A stretch of DNA of 64,000 bases from Arion vulgaris (Eukaryota > Mollusca > Gastropoda > Stylommatophora > Arionidae): NCBI GenBank assembly GCA_020796225.1, contig CM036765.1, positions 35,740,066 through 35,804,065 of the forward strand. The letters are read 5' to 3'. The notes under the pieces were generated by a model that did not search any database, was not told where the DNA came from, and saw only the letters and a list, made by a program, of their open reading frames with translations. A program made the translations under genes and the position numbers. This document shows positions 22,531-33,849 of this stretch, in pieces (position 1 is the first letter of the stretch; every line of letters begins with the position of its first letter).

Positions 22531-23774
22531 TATATGAGAGAAATACAGTATAAGCCCATATTTGTCTTTTACCAATAATACCAGAAGGTGGTTTGGTCAG
22601 CATCATGCTGACAGTCTTTACTTTCAGGCGTTTCTCTGGTAAACATTTGAGACTAAGTTGACGTGACAGTGATTCCGCTAGGAAAATGTTCCACAATTAC
22701 TGTTATCTGGGAACGATGAATATAAGCAACAAGCGCACATATTGTTTCTCAACCCCCAGATCACTTTCAATCACAGTAGGTGCATACTGGTTCTTATGGA
22801 GTAGTACTGTAGCATGGTTCGAGAACTGAACCGTTATAAGAATAACTGTAGTGCGATTAATGATGTATTTGAATCTGAGACATCCATGCAAATAGGAGAA
22901 GAGAAAGACCACATAGGCTATGGATTCAGGATGTAACATGATTTGAGCATGGAGGCTGAAGAAGATGGACATCTGGCCTATGAGAGAGAGAAATTCCGAG
23001 GAACTGTTTAGGTGGCAACGTTTTGCTCAGGACAAGATATTTGATGTTAACTGAATCTTCTGCTTTATATTGACAACTTGTGCTAACTTCAGAATTAGAA
23101 ATACAAAGCAATTCCCATAACTATTACGTTTAACTTCGAGTTTCGATCTCTAATCAGGACTTTACAAATTGGAATTTACTTTTGCTTAACCAGTACTACA
23201 AGAACAAGCAGTGGCACTTAGCTTCGACAAGATTACACCAATTCATCATGATGTGTGCAACATGCTGAGAACAAAGCATAGCACACTAACCTACAAAGAC
23301 AACTTAACACGTAGAAGTTAAATGCAGGTTTTAAAATGGATTGATATGCACAGAAGGATAACTATATTGACTTACGTCCTGTGTGGGTATTCAGGTGTGA
23401 CTGCGGGCGGTGTGTGGTGAATCCATTTAGCGCCTAGAACTAGAGTAAATAATTAAAAACTGCACAGGATTTCAACCGCCTCACTCCATTCTATTTAGAG
23501 CTACCGTGAAATGCACAATATGTTATAGTATTTATCTCCCTATATTTATGAACAATGAAAGGTGAAGATCTGAGATTAAGAGCCTACAATAGAGTTTGAT
23601 ATTAATAACTTCATATCAAAGTGGCGCGGTAGGTCAGAACTATCACAGAATGATATATATTTCCGCAATATCGTGTACTACTACAGTTGGTGACTGTAGA
23701 AACGTCATCAGATCAACCCCTCTACCCATAATAGTTTGAAAATTAGATGTAGGTTTACTTCATATATTGTGACT
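22531..23774. other. Intergenic, with one LINE-W trace
   Basis: Mostly unassigned AT-rich DNA. At 22930-23050 the plus strand matches the LINE-W C-terminal region (GAAGATGGACATCTGGCCTA; GAGAGAAATTCCGAGGAACT), a short 5'-truncated remnant. Confidence 0.5.
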
Positions 23775-24466
23775 AGCTATATTACCCGGCTTTGCACGGG
23801 GAATGATTTATTTCATAATCATCATCAAAAACTGTCTCTTAAAATGTAATCTCAATTGACCTCCAACATCCTATGTTTCCTGCATTGATGTTGCATGCTG
23901 ACAAGTTGTAGTTTTGTCTTTCCTTTTATGATACATATTCCATATATGTCTGAAAAATTATCTTGACCAACTCATGACAAATTCTTGAAATACAATAACG
24001 ATATAAAACAAAATATTACTAGTGAACCGACTGACCTTTAACGTATGAAAATATTGGACATGCATTGAGGATACATACAACAACAATAAGTCCTTCACTA
24101 GTGTTGACTGTGTCTCTAATTATTAATGCGTTGAAATCTTACAAAGCCGCACCTCTTTTTCCTCTACTTCGTTTTTTTTAGTAAGCACACTTTAATCATA
24201 TGCATTTACATAGAACCATATTCTTTCTTTAATTGCTAATATCTCACTTTATTGTATGCATTAGATTATTTTAAGGATGTCTTTAACTTAATTAATTCAT
24301 AACTCCAGAATAGAACAGAGCAAATATTTTATTTTTTTTTAAAGTCGTGTTGACCAAGATATTCTAGCATATATAAGCTGTTCAAATTTCATGAATCGAG
24401 AGTTCAACGTTTGGAAGTTGAGACAGACCAACAGACACACTTATTTTCAGTTTTATAATTAAGATG
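23775..24466 (+). mobile_element. Non-autonomous element with TTACCCGGCTTTGC start
   Basis: It begins CTAGCTATATTACCCGGCTT, runs through AT-rich non-coding sequence and ends near GACAGACCAACAGACACACT and TTTTATAATTAAGAT. I recognise this start/end combination from memory as a widespread invertebrate repeat but cannot name the superfamily. Boundaries are approximate. Confidence 0.4.
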
Positions 24467-24477
24467 TCAAACTATAA

Positions 24478-25010
24478 TGGATGATGATGCTCGCCCATCA
24501 CGAGTGATGATGACCACACACATTTTCATCCAAGGGAATAAATGGATGAAAGAAATGGTGACTTGCGCGATGATTTGGTTTAAATTGAGAAAGAGTTGCA
24601 CAGTTCGTCGATTTCACTCTTTCGCCCAATTCCTTCTGTGTCCAGTTGCAGGACAAAGTCGAAACGGCTGGAGAAGGATCTGGGTGCTGCGGATGACCAG
24701 GGCGTTCTACGTGCCTGACCGTGCTCACTACGTTCCGCAACGCGTTACTGGCAGTGGCCTTTTGTCCTTTGAACCAGAGTATAGTTTCTTCCGCACAATC
24801 TGCCGAGTCCAGTCTTCGCATGCAGGGTTGACATACCCGGATTCACCAAATGGTTTAGTACCGAATCGGCTACCCACGCCTGGCTTAGCCGGTCTGTCAC
24901 AGCCGTTGGGGGTGGCCGCTGTCGCATACCGACAACTACTAGGAGCCACAGGCGTGAGCTGGAAGTCAGGTTTGGATCAAAGGAGGACGGGCCCTGTAAA
25001 GGATTTAATG
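24478..25010 (-). mobile_element. GC-rich dispersed repeat, possible LINE 3' end
   Basis: A GC-rich block in AT-rich surroundings. Read on the minus strand it ends in a CATCATCATC-like tail (about 24478), as expected for a LINE or SINE 3' terminus. A 188-codon plus-strand frame and a 107-codon minus-strand frame cross it, but neither shows a domain; I treat both as fortuitous. The assignment as a repeat rests on composition and the tail. Confidence 0.35.
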
Positions 25011-25591
25011 GATATCAAATATAGTACTACTAAAATTCTTTAATCCCACAATTTGATATTGATTGGTTAATTAAAGTGTTTATTTGATTTACCACGTAGT
25101 CAATATATTATACTATTCAACGTCATTAAGTAATAGTTCTGAAAATATCACTTTGTTTGCAAACAAGTTTTATCAATATAAATATGAAATATATGTATCA
25201 GATTAACCAAACTGTTCTCTAGTTGAGCAGTACTAGTATTGCCACATGTTGCCCTGTACAGATATGTTCTACAATAATTTAGTTATTCTGCCCGTAACAA
25301 ATCGATCAATTATCGACTGTTTGACACCGACAAAGCTGACATTGATATAGAAGGTCTCAATTGCAAATGTTACTATTGGAAGGTGTGTACAACGAACTTG
25401 TTTTTATATTCATTTTCATAATGTAACAATAACAAATACCATATTGCTGAATAATTTTTTTATATGTTTGAGGTAGATCAGGTAAACGTTTGGCCGTGAT
25501 TTCCAAACAGGGTATGTGAGTGAATTGAAGGATGTATGTGGTATTATTAAAACAGTTTGTATTTTGCCTACAATGGCTATTTAGTTGTATT
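25011..25591. other. No gene recognised
   Basis: AT-rich sequence. A 114-codon minus-strand frame (25357-25701) runs into the neighbouring SINE and is not credible. Confidence 0.45.
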
Positions 25592-25805
25592 TTGATATAA
25601 GATCTGGCCGAATGGATTAGAACGCGACTCCTGTGTGGGAGACTCGTGTTCAATCCACGGTAAAGCCAGTGATTTTTTTTTATGTCGTGGGCATGAAACA
25701 AAATCCTAACCTGAACAGCTTTGCGGCGACTACACTAGTCATGCGGCCATTAATTTCATCAGGGTCGCGTCGCACCTGTCCTACACCGCCCTAAAAGACG
25801 GTACT
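25592..25805 (+). mobile_element. SINE-I (tRNA-derived)
   Basis: The head CTGGCCGAATGGATTAGAAC and B-box GTGTTCAATCCACGG are followed by ATGTCGTGGGCATGAAAC, CCTAACCTGAACAG and GTCCTACACCGCCC. A copy in opposite orientation is at 42553-42760 and a 3' fragment at 33425-33470. Confidence 0.7.
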
Positions 25806-26411
25806 ACAGACAGTAACGACAGGTTTTGACCGGATAGCTATACAAGATAACACCAATCTGTATTTCCAATACAAATATTTGCTGCTTCTTTGGTGACCAA
25901 CAATCACAGTCTCGATATGGACATTATGATCTGGGAGTAACAATTGTGTGCATAACTACTAACCAATACCAATACAGTTTGTTAATTCTCTTATGTTGAA
26001 TAAGGTAGTATTTGTAAAACTTGCTAAATAGTTAATATATCTTATATTCCTATTGTGCTCGTCAGCAGTCAGAATGCGAAACGTTCTGACAAGTTACATG
26101 GAGTGCGCCTCGTATAGAGTAGTTCCTACCGCTTCTGATACTTCTGGGTTCCATCGTTTGCGTAGGCGACTTTTGGCCTTGAAACCATTGCATCATTTCG
26201 GCTTCTGACTTATCGTTAACTGTTGTTATTTTTTTATGTGAGCCCTATACAATCAACTGCCGGCTTGCTGAACTTGTCATAATTTCATTAGATAAACCTA
26301 GATGTGTTAAACAGAATACCATTCTATCACATTCAGATTAGAATAACATAAATTTCATCCAAGAAAATCTGAAATTAGTTATAGAAATTCAATCTGTTTA
26401 AAGTAGAAGAT
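25806..26411. other. No gene recognised
   Basis: AT-rich sequence without frames or repeats I can identify. Confidence 0.45.
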
Positions 26412-26690
26412 ATGCTGCTACTAGGGAACATACGTACATGTACGGAGACTGCAACAATTGCTGGAGATTCTATCTTCAAAGTACTGTTTGAAAATTCTGA
26501 ACAAATTAAAATAGCTGACATGTTCTCACAATGTGGGTTCCGTGAAAACAAGTCGGTTTCAGATATGATGTCTCTGATGCAGGACATTAAAAATTCAGAG
26601 AATAACACAAGCCATTATTTATTGCTTTATCAACATCATCAAAGAGTTTTAACTAATCAAAAGAGACGGACTATTCAATATACTGGTTAA
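26412..26690 (+). other. Unidentified 92-codon open frame
   Basis: An ATG-initiated, non-repetitive frame encoding MLLLGNIRTCTETATIAG at the start, then an acidic/polar stretch (ENKSVSDMMSLMQDIKNS). It has no signal peptide, membrane segment or domain I recognise. It could be an exon, a transposon gene remnant or chance; composition is more protein-like than its neighbours. Confidence 0.25.
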
Positions 26691-26779
26691 GGATGATTGC
26701 CCAACAAAGCCGTTGAGTTTGTTTCAGTTCTTCCATCAGGATATGAACTACACAATACAACATGAGAAACTGTTATAAG

Positions 26780-27110
26780 GAGACTTCAATATCAGCAGTG
26801 AAGACATCAGTATCAACAGTGAAGACTTCAATATCAACAGTGAAGACTTCAATATCAACAGTGAAGACTTCAATATCAACAGAATTCATCGAAGTGAACT
26901 TCAATATCAACAGTGAAGACTTCAATATCAACAGTGAAGACTTCAATATCAACAGTGAAGACTTCAATATCAACAGTGAAGACTTCAATATCAACAGTGA
27001 AGACTTAATATCACAGTAAAGACTTCAATATCAACAGTGAAGACTTCAATATCAATAGTGAAGACTTCAATATCAATAGTGAAGACTTCAATATCAACAG
27101 TGAAGACAAA
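26780..27110. repeat. 21-bp minisatellite
   Basis: About 14 copies of TCAATATCAACAGTGAAGAC plus one base. The unit is a multiple of three, so both strands appear open; these frames are not genes. Confidence 0.95.
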
Positions 27111-27149
27111 CAAGGAAGTTCATAGCTCCAACACTGTACCACATTCTCT

Positions 27150-27350
27150 TCTCTGCATTACTAAGTCACATCTTCTGACCATTACATAATACATTTTGGG
27201 AATTTACTAAGTCACTTGACCATTACATAATACATTTTGGAGTTTGAATTTACTAAGTCACATCTTCTGACCATTTACATAATACATTTTAGAGTTTGAA
27301 TTTACTAATTCACATCTTCCGACCATTTACATAATACATTTTGGAGTTTG
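27150..27350. repeat. About 55-bp tandem repeat x 4
   Basis: Imperfect units containing CATTACATAATACATTTTGG and TTTACTAAGTCACATCTTC. Confidence 0.85.
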
Positions 27351-28431
27351 GATACACTAAAATCACGACTTAGATACAAGCTAACATCGGAAAAATTGTG
27401 TATACCTTTAATTGATTCCGTTCCTATAAACATAACCAATTTCTGAATAATAGTAAGAAATAGAAAAACAATTATTACGCCTACTGATAAAACAAGATGC
27501 CAGTTGAAAATTACCCACAGTAATGAAGATATCAACAATTTTACAAATTGTGAAAATCCTGACCCGTAAATAACAACAATATGGCTGTACAAAAATATCG
27601 GAAAGAGAACTGACCATTGCAGTTATAATGTTAAATAGTATGAAGAACATATGACATAACATACGCACAGAAACAAAAGTAAAGCTGCTGAGGACATAAG
27701 GATGAGAATCGTGGACCATTACACAAACAAGAAAAAAATGATGTTGAAAAAAAAGAGTAAGTTGATAGCACGCTCCGCTAGTGCCCACGCACTGTGAACA
27801 TTGCTGAGTTTAAGTGCAGCGTGGGTCAAACATTCTCGGTGTGCGGCTGGATTACAAGTTCCCTGATCCTTCACTCCTTCACTCCTTCACTTGGGGATCT
27901 AAATTACAAATACTTCTGAAGATGGAGCAAGGATCACCTGAGTTGCGAGTTACACTGTTGATAAGGAAAGCAAGCTTTCACGCAAAAATTATTCAAAATT
28001 GTCATATTAGCCGCCTTGACTACATTTGAATTTATAAAAGGTAAAGGAAAAAAATTCGAATTTTTGTTAATATAGTGCTTAGAAAAATCCTTAGAACGCC
28101 CTAGACAAATGAAGATGACAAATATAGACATCATACAAGATATAGTCATCTAATAAAGTTCACACATACACTACACCTTATCACAGAATCTGAAATATTT
28201 TGTTTACATTGTTTTAATAGAATATTAGTTGATGAAATAGCTCTTGAGAGATGAGAGAAAGGATTAATAAGACGATTGTATTAAGGAGGAAAGTCTGAAC
28301 GTTATGATGGGTGACACAGGAAATCTGGCTAGAAATTGTGAGTCTTTCATGACGGACGGGGTAAGAAAAGATCTTCTGGAACGGATATTTTATAATTATA
28401 AAACTATTTTGGTAATGTGTGTTTGTGTGAA
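27351..28431. other. No gene recognised
   Basis: AT-rich sequence. Overlapping minus-strand frames at 27305-27788 are hydrophobic but share no family motif and are probably fortuitous. Confidence 0.4.
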
Positions 28432-28600
28432 ACAGGGAAAGCTTACGAACGTCCAACTCTAAAATCATCAAGCAGGGAACGCTTACGAACGTCCAACTCT
28501 AAAATCATCAAACAGGGAAAGCTTACAAACGTTCAACTCTAAAATCATCAAGCAGGGACAGCTTACAAACGTTCAACTCTAAAATCATCAAATCTAGACA
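28432..28600. repeat. 40-bp tandem repeat x 4
   Basis: Four near-identical units containing ACAGGGAAAGCTTACGAACG and TCCAACTCTAAAATCATCA. Confidence 0.9.
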
Positions 28601-28972
28601 GCTTCGTCATGCGGAAATTTGTAGCTCAACGAGACCATTTCAAACTCTTTACATTGTTTATTTTCTTAGTTAAGAGATAATTCAGTTTGTGGTAGTTTAA
28701 ATTGCAAAGAATGTTTAGTCAGCCATTAATACTATAAACTATAAATAACTATATACTATAGTTAATGATCATGCGCAGCAGAACGAAACATTACCTAAAT
28801 ACTTAGGCCGTCCGCACACGGGTCGATTGGTTTGTGACTTTAATTGCAAACTGGTTTTACACTAGTCACGTACACAACCAGTTTGCAACTAAAACTAAAC
28901 CTACCCCCACACACGAGCATGTTGAGCGTCTGAAACCAGTCACGTCGGATCCATCAAGATAGGTACTTTGCT

Positions 28973-29694
28973 ATTGTAGGAACATACTTGGTATCCATCT
29001 TTAGAACTATGATGTCAAGTAGTAGTTCAGATGAAGAAGATATTATTGTAGGAACATACTTGGTATCCATCTTTAGAACTATGATGTCAAGTAGTAGTTC
29101 AGATGAAGAAGATATTATTGTAGGAACATACTTGGTATCCATCTTTAGAACTATGATGTCAAGTAGTAGTTCAGATGAAGAAGATATTATTGTAGGAACA
29201 TACTTGGTATCCATCTTTAGAACTATGATGTCAAGTAGTAGTTCAGATGAAGAAGATATTATTGTAGGAACATACTTGGTATCCATCTTTAGAACTATGA
29301 TGTCAAGTAGTAGTTCAGATGAAGAAGATATTATTGTAGGAACATACTTGGTATCCATCTTTAGAACTATGATGTCAAGTAGTAGTTCAGATGAAGAAGA
29401 TATTATTGTAGGAACATACTTGGTATCCATCTTTAGAACTATGATGTCAAGTAGTAGTTCAGATGAAGAAGATATTATTGTAGGAACATACTTGGTATCC
29501 ATCTTTAGAACTATGATGTCAAATAGTAGTTCAGATGAAGAAGATATTATTGTAGGAACATACTTGGTATCCATCTTTAGAACTATGTTGTCAAGTAGTA
29601 GTTCAGATGAAGAAGATATTATTGTAGGAACATACTTGGTATCCATCTTTAGAACTATGATGTCAAGTAGTAGTTCAGATGAAGAAGATATTAT
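28973..29694 (+). repeat. 72-bp minisatellite inside the Harbinger exon
   Basis: Ten near-identical 72-bp units (24 codons each) with only three or so substitutions, for example at about 29522 and 29586. Each unit joins apparent 5' leader (GTAGGAACATACTTGG) to the first transposase codons (ATGATGTCAAGTAG...). Near identity points to recent expansion. Confidence 0.95.
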
Positions 29695-29955
29695 TGACTA
29701 TTATCAGTATCGTAGAAATAGAAGAACATTAAGGAAGTATTGGTGTCATCCTGATATAAATAGAAATACTCATTTAAGGCTGTTTGTAGCAACACAACAA
29801 CTAAATAAAACAGATAGCAAGTTTATAGCATTCTATAGAACGTCCAAAGGTTGTTATATGGAATTGTTGAGAATGGTTGCTCCTTACATCACGAAGATGG
29901 ACACAAACATGAGGGAATGTGTGGGTACAGATGAAAGACTATTAATAACTTTGAG
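28988..29955 (+). pseudogene. HARBI1-like transposase N-terminal exon with repeat expansion
   Basis: One frame stays open through ten repeats of 24 residues (each with MMSSSSSDEEDII) into a unique segment: YYQYRRNRRTLRKYWCHPDI, then YMELLRMVAPYITKMDTN and TDERLLITLR. That segment matches the N-terminal region of PIF/Harbinger transposases (a W-HP-x(2)-N-type start, a long helix, a VxPxITK-like motif and an ERLxITLR motif). It ends at a canonical donor, G|GTAAGC, at 29955/29956. The likely original start is the ATGATG of the last unit (about 29655), because the repeat unit contains it. No downstream catalytic exon is seen. A host-domesticated exon is less likely because of the terminal inverted repeats. 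Confidence 0.75.
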
Positions 29956-30279
29956 GTAAGCTATTTTTATTGGTCAAATTTAATACCAAAAAAATATTTT
30001 GTTGTTATTGTAAATTGGTTAGATCGAGACCCTCAGAGAAGCCGGTATAATACTCATTTTCCCTGGTGTTCACTAGCAACCATGCAACTCAACTGCTCTG
30101 CGACCTAGAAATACAGTCGCTCACAACCAGTTGTAGACTGGTTTGAAATCAGTTTAGTTTCAGTCGACCCGTGTGTGGTGCCCCACTCCTATACACAGGC
30201 AAGGTCACAAGACAGTTGCATGCTCAACCGGTTTGGGACTCGCGTTGCAAACCAGTCGACCAGTGTGCTGACGGCCTTA

Positions 30280-31382
30280 GAACCATCATTTGTGAATGGA
30301 AAAAAAAATCATTTTAAAAACCTTATCTCATTGTTTGCTCATACAAAAATGCAAAATAGTTCGTTATTAATTCGACTACGCGTAGCAATAAGTTCTACAG
30401 CATATCTGAGACACACATTTCGTTTGGTGGTACGCTAATATCCTCTATTTTTCATGTGGAAACGGATATATTATGAGCATCAGTCAAGTTCAGCCAGGAC
30501 CATCAAATAAAGTCAACAAAGTAGTGTGGTACTGCTTATGGATTGATGATGCAATTTAATTAGAAAAGAATACTTCATTACCAACAGTTACTGCATCAAT
30601 GTTTGATTTACATGTGTATCCAGATAAAGATTGAAAAACTTCTCTTCATTCAAATAGTCACTTCAATAAGTAATTAAATGTTTTATTTATTATCTATCAT
30701 CCTAGTATGATTTTTATTATTTTTTTCTTTCTCTATAAAATAAAATGGAATATACGATATATATAAGTATATAAATATATATATTTCATAGAATATATTT
30801 GCAGTGCACTACCTTTTTTTCAGAAAATATTCACTTCTTTTTTTAAAAATTTGAACCGAACCCTGAAGTGCCACAACGAATGTACGCAGTTACAGTTGAA
30901 CGTATAACATCTTCAAGCATCTCATTTTTTCAAACGAGAGCTGCTCGGAATTTGTTTGAATATATTAAATTGTCTGTTGGCTCTATGAAGACTCCCACCC
31001 TTTGTCCGTGATGAAGTGGACACTGAACTATGATCTTAGTCAAAAGGCTGAGAATCAGAAAATCATTACATGTGCATACAATTAATTTATATTACTATTG
31101 TTTATGCATTCATTTCTTGTCAGTGTCTTAACTGTGGTATAATACTTACAGTTATATACATATACGTTTATTAACTTATATTTGCATTTACTAAGTCTCT
31201 CAGTTTCTTGTATAACATGTAACTGGTCTAGCCGTAACATAATTTGCTCTTTCTTTTCCCTATTTAATTGCATGATGTTAAGTCAGATCACGGGTTGTTT
31301 ATCGGCCTTTTATCTCCCCTTGAGACTATCTATCAGGGAATGCATGAATTGTATAATAATGTGAACAATGTCTACTTTATCT
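30280..31382. other. No gene recognised
   Basis: Very AT-rich sequence. Short frames only; no identifiable repeats. Confidence 0.45.
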
Positions 31383-31627
31383 TCTTCTGCGAACGCTCCA
31401 TACCGACCACTTGTTAACCAATCTGTGGGATCTGAGCCTAAGAGCGATTGTACGTTGTGCAAGTTATGCGCCAAAATGTAGGCCAGCACATCCGATTTCT
31501 GCGATGCTTTTTATTTATTAGGGTAGCTCCCCTAAGTCCTACATCAGTCGACTCTTACGATATTCCTTGTCGGTCGCAGTGAAACTATTCTTTGCTTCCC
31601 GTGCGGGCCCCGGCACTACACGGACGA
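31383..31627 (-). mobile_element. SINE-D, probably full length
   Basis: The minus strand reads GTGTAGTGCCGGGGCCCGCA at its 5' end, then GCAAAGAATAG, the TCGTAAGAGTCGACTGA core, GAAATCGGATGTGCTGG and a GAAGAAGA tail. It gives the most complete 5' end for the family. Confidence 0.75.
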
Positions 31628-31760
31628 TTGTGAAAAATGTCTACGCAAGCAATTAATTGTGTTTGTCATCAATGTCTGACCAATACACTCTAACATAACC
31701 AAATCAATACTCGTTCTGAGGTTGAATGGACGTGTCTCTGTTTTAAAATGTTTTAATTTC

Positions 31761-31936
31761 TCGCCCGAGTGGTTACCGAGGTCCAAATTTGGGGTGTAAA
31801 GAATAGAAACAGTGTTACCTGCCTCGCATGTCGTAAGAGGCGACTAGAGGAGGTTTGACTGAAATCGGATGCACATGTCCTAAACGTGTAGAATTATATG
31901 CGTTTATGGGCCCATCAAACCAATGTGCAACGTTAT
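31761..31936 (+). mobile_element. SINE-C, 3'-truncated
   Basis: It starts CGCCCGAGTGGTTACCGAGG and keeps the core, but stops after AATGTGCAACG where a LINE-I 3' end begins. It was probably truncated by later rearrangement. Confidence 0.75.
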
Positions 31937-31939
31937 TGG

Positions 31940-32523
31940 ATATTGTTACTTGGTTACTAAACTGACGTCATTGCACTCCAGGCAGACCCATAGGTGCTCT
32001 GTCTCCCCCAACATATATCGAAGAGTATGCATACTGATGGTTCCTGTGGCTCGCTGATTAAACACGCCTCTCACTCTGCCTCTCAGGCATCCAGTTCGAC
32101 TTGAACAACGGGTAACTCCAAACTCCTTAAATCGCTTGATCGATTCAACATCGATTTTAGTGTCCTCATCTAACAGACAGTTGTAAAGAAACCAAGAATA
32201 TCCCCTTATCCATCTTCAACTCCCCAACAATCGATGCTGTTGATGCAAGCCTGCAGCTCTCTCATTACCGTAAACACCCGCATTCCCAGGACAGTATATC
32301 CACGTAAGCAGCTGGAGATTAGAAACTTCTATAGACGACATCCACTCATGCCGAAACCTGCCCTTCTGGATCTTGTGAAGCATCGACTGAGAGTCAGATA
32401 CAACAACGGCCCCAGTAAATGAAGTCACAGAGATCCAATGGAGGGCAGCAGTCGACCTCAACCTCCATCCTCATACTAGAAGTAGTTGTCCTGTATGCCC
32501 CACTTCGCAACAATAAATCCCAC
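31940..32523 (-). pseudogene. LINE-I RNase H and C-terminal region
   Basis: The minus strand encodes part of an RNase H domain (VVVSDSQSMLHKIQ, about 32390; TWIYCPGNAGVYGNERA, about 32280), then a conserved C-terminal segment (FKEFGVTRCSSRTG; NQRATGTISMHTLRYML) ending EHLWVCLECND. The order RNase H then a short Cys cluster fits I/Jockey-type LINEs. A stop and frame changes separate the parts. LINE-X inserted just upstream of it at 32540. Confidence 0.7.
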
Positions 32524-32539
32524 TAATCCTTGTCTGTAT

Positions 32540-33217
32540 TATGACAAACAGTGAAATCCAACAACCAGTAATGTTAGAAAATGAAACACTGGAAAGGGTT
32601 GAGCAGTTTACATATCTTGGTAGCGTACTGACACTAAATGGTGGCACAGAGGAAGATATAAAATCACGTCTGAGTAAGGCCAGAACCGCTTTTGCCAGAA
32701 TGAAACCAGTATGGAAGTCCAAAATCTACAATAGGACCACAAAGCTTAAACTCTATAAAAGCATTGTTTTGCCAGTTTTGCTCTACGGATCGGAGTGTTG
32801 GAGGATGACCAAAGGAGATACTAGCAGGCTGTCAGTTTTCCACCACTCTTGTCTTCGCAGAATCTTGGGAATCTTTTGGCTAGTAAAAATATCCAATAAC
32901 CAACTACTCCAAGACACAAGACAAGAGGCAATGAATGACATACTCAAAAAGAGAAGATGGAAATGGCTCGGACATGTTATGAGAATGAGACAAGAAATGC
33001 CTGCAAGGATAGCCCTCACTTGGACACCAGAGGGAAAGAGAAAGAAAGGCAGACCACGGACAACATGGAGGCGCATGATGGAAGAGGAACTGGACACCGC
33101 ATCTCTGACGTGGGGCTCTGCGCTGAAGGTTGCACGGGACAGGAGAGCATAGAAAGTCCTTTCTGAAGCCCCATGTGTCACTAGGCATGACGGGATTAAG
33201 TAAGTTAAGTAAGTAAG
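32540..33217 (+). mobile_element. LINE-X 3' end with 16-bp target duplication
   Basis: An open frame of 203 codons (32541-33152) encodes the RT C-terminus: VEQFTYLGSVLTLNGGTEED, KLKLYKSIVLPVLLYGSECW, FHHSCLRRILGI, RRWKWLGHVMRM and GKRKKGRPRTTWRRMMEEEL. The frame is intact but 5'-truncated: the catalytic box is absent. The 3' end is a (TAAG)n tail. The flanks carry the perfect 16-bp duplication TAATCCTTGTCTGTAT (32524-32539 and 33218-33233). The intact frame and perfect duplication suggest a relatively recent insertion. Confidence 0.85.
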
Positions 33218-33424
33218 TAATCCTTGTCTGTATCGTGGTAAGACTATCAAAGAAGCATTATTTCTTTTTTGCTCAAGGTAACATGTGTGTCTTCATCCGT
33301 TTGATACACTGTGTGAACATTATTTATAAGTCATTTAACTTGAAACGTATATATCTTGAACTATAACAATATTATCAGACATAATATAATTTTTGTATAC
33401 TGTCATTACTGCCTGTAATACCGC

Positions 33425-33470
33425 TTTCTGGGCGGTGTAGGACAGAACGGACGTGCACCTGTGGAATTTG
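33425..33470 (-). mobile_element. SINE-I 3' fragment
   Basis: GGCGGTGTAGGACAGAACGG matches the 3' part of SINE-I at 42553 in the same orientation. Only about 45 bp remain. Confidence 0.45.
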
Positions 33471-33591
33471 ACATAATATATATATAGTGGTAAACAACAA
33501 ATTCTTTCAGGTAGTAACTGTATTTTTGAGAATGATGTAAGTTATCTTCCTACCTGTATTATGATGGTATTATTGATTTGTTCACTGCGTT

Positions 33592-33838
33592 GAAATGAAA
33601 ATCGTGGCATATCCTAAAGGACGTAGCCATCAATCACAGTAAAGTCATTGATTTTCTAGGCATCACTTATACGTTCAGTAGTTTGCCATTGCTTTCTGAA
33701 CGGTCATGTCTATTTTTACCTTTTGAAAAAATCCTACGGAAACAAATTTGCTTCCAAACTTGCCCACCGTGGGGTTTGAACCAGGTACGCTTGGGTTTGT
33801 GATCAAGCTCACTACCACTTGAGCTACAGACGCTCACA
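33592..33838 (-). mobile_element. SINE-B, full length
   Basis: Antisense copy with tRNA-like head (GTAGCTCAAGTGGTAGTGAG; B-box GGTTCAAACCCCA), core AGCAATGGCAAACTACTGAA and tail. It is flanked by the 11-bp duplication TTCACTGCGTT (33581-33591 and 33839-33849). Confidence 0.85.
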
Positions 33839-33849
33839 TTCACTGCGTT

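Larger units (their letters stand above)
28806..30276 (+). mobile_element. PIF/Harbinger element, internally deleted
   Basis: A 1471-bp element bounded by about 29-bp terminal inverted repeats (left 28806-28834, right 30248-30276; 26 of 29 positions agree; outermost bases GGCCGTCCGCACAC versus GGCCGTCAGCACAC). It is flanked by the 3-bp duplication TTA, the TWA type expected for PIF/Harbinger. Both subterminal regions contain repeated ACTGGTTT/AAACCAGT motifs in both orientations. Inside is one transposase-type exon; the catalytic DDE region and the separate Myb-like gene usual in the family are absent, so it is non-autonomous. Confidence 0.85.

Noticed and set aside
24477..25043. 188-codon plus-strand open frame in GC-rich DNA
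   Set aside because: No domain, and an overlapping minus-strand frame is also open. Composition and a CATCATC-type tail suggest a non-coding repeat.
27305..27788. Hydrophobic minus-strand frames as a membrane protein
   Set aside because: AT-rich DNA gives hydrophobic translations by default; no start context, family motif or conserved neighbour.
28954..29646. 230-codon minus-strand open frame
   Set aside because: It is the antisense shadow of the 72-bp repeat array in the Harbinger exon.
32020..32075. RNase H start (MHTDGSCG) on the plus strand
   Set aside because: The same bases read on the minus strand give NQRATGTISMHT in line with the rest of the antisense LINE-I protein; the plus-strand resemblance is chance.
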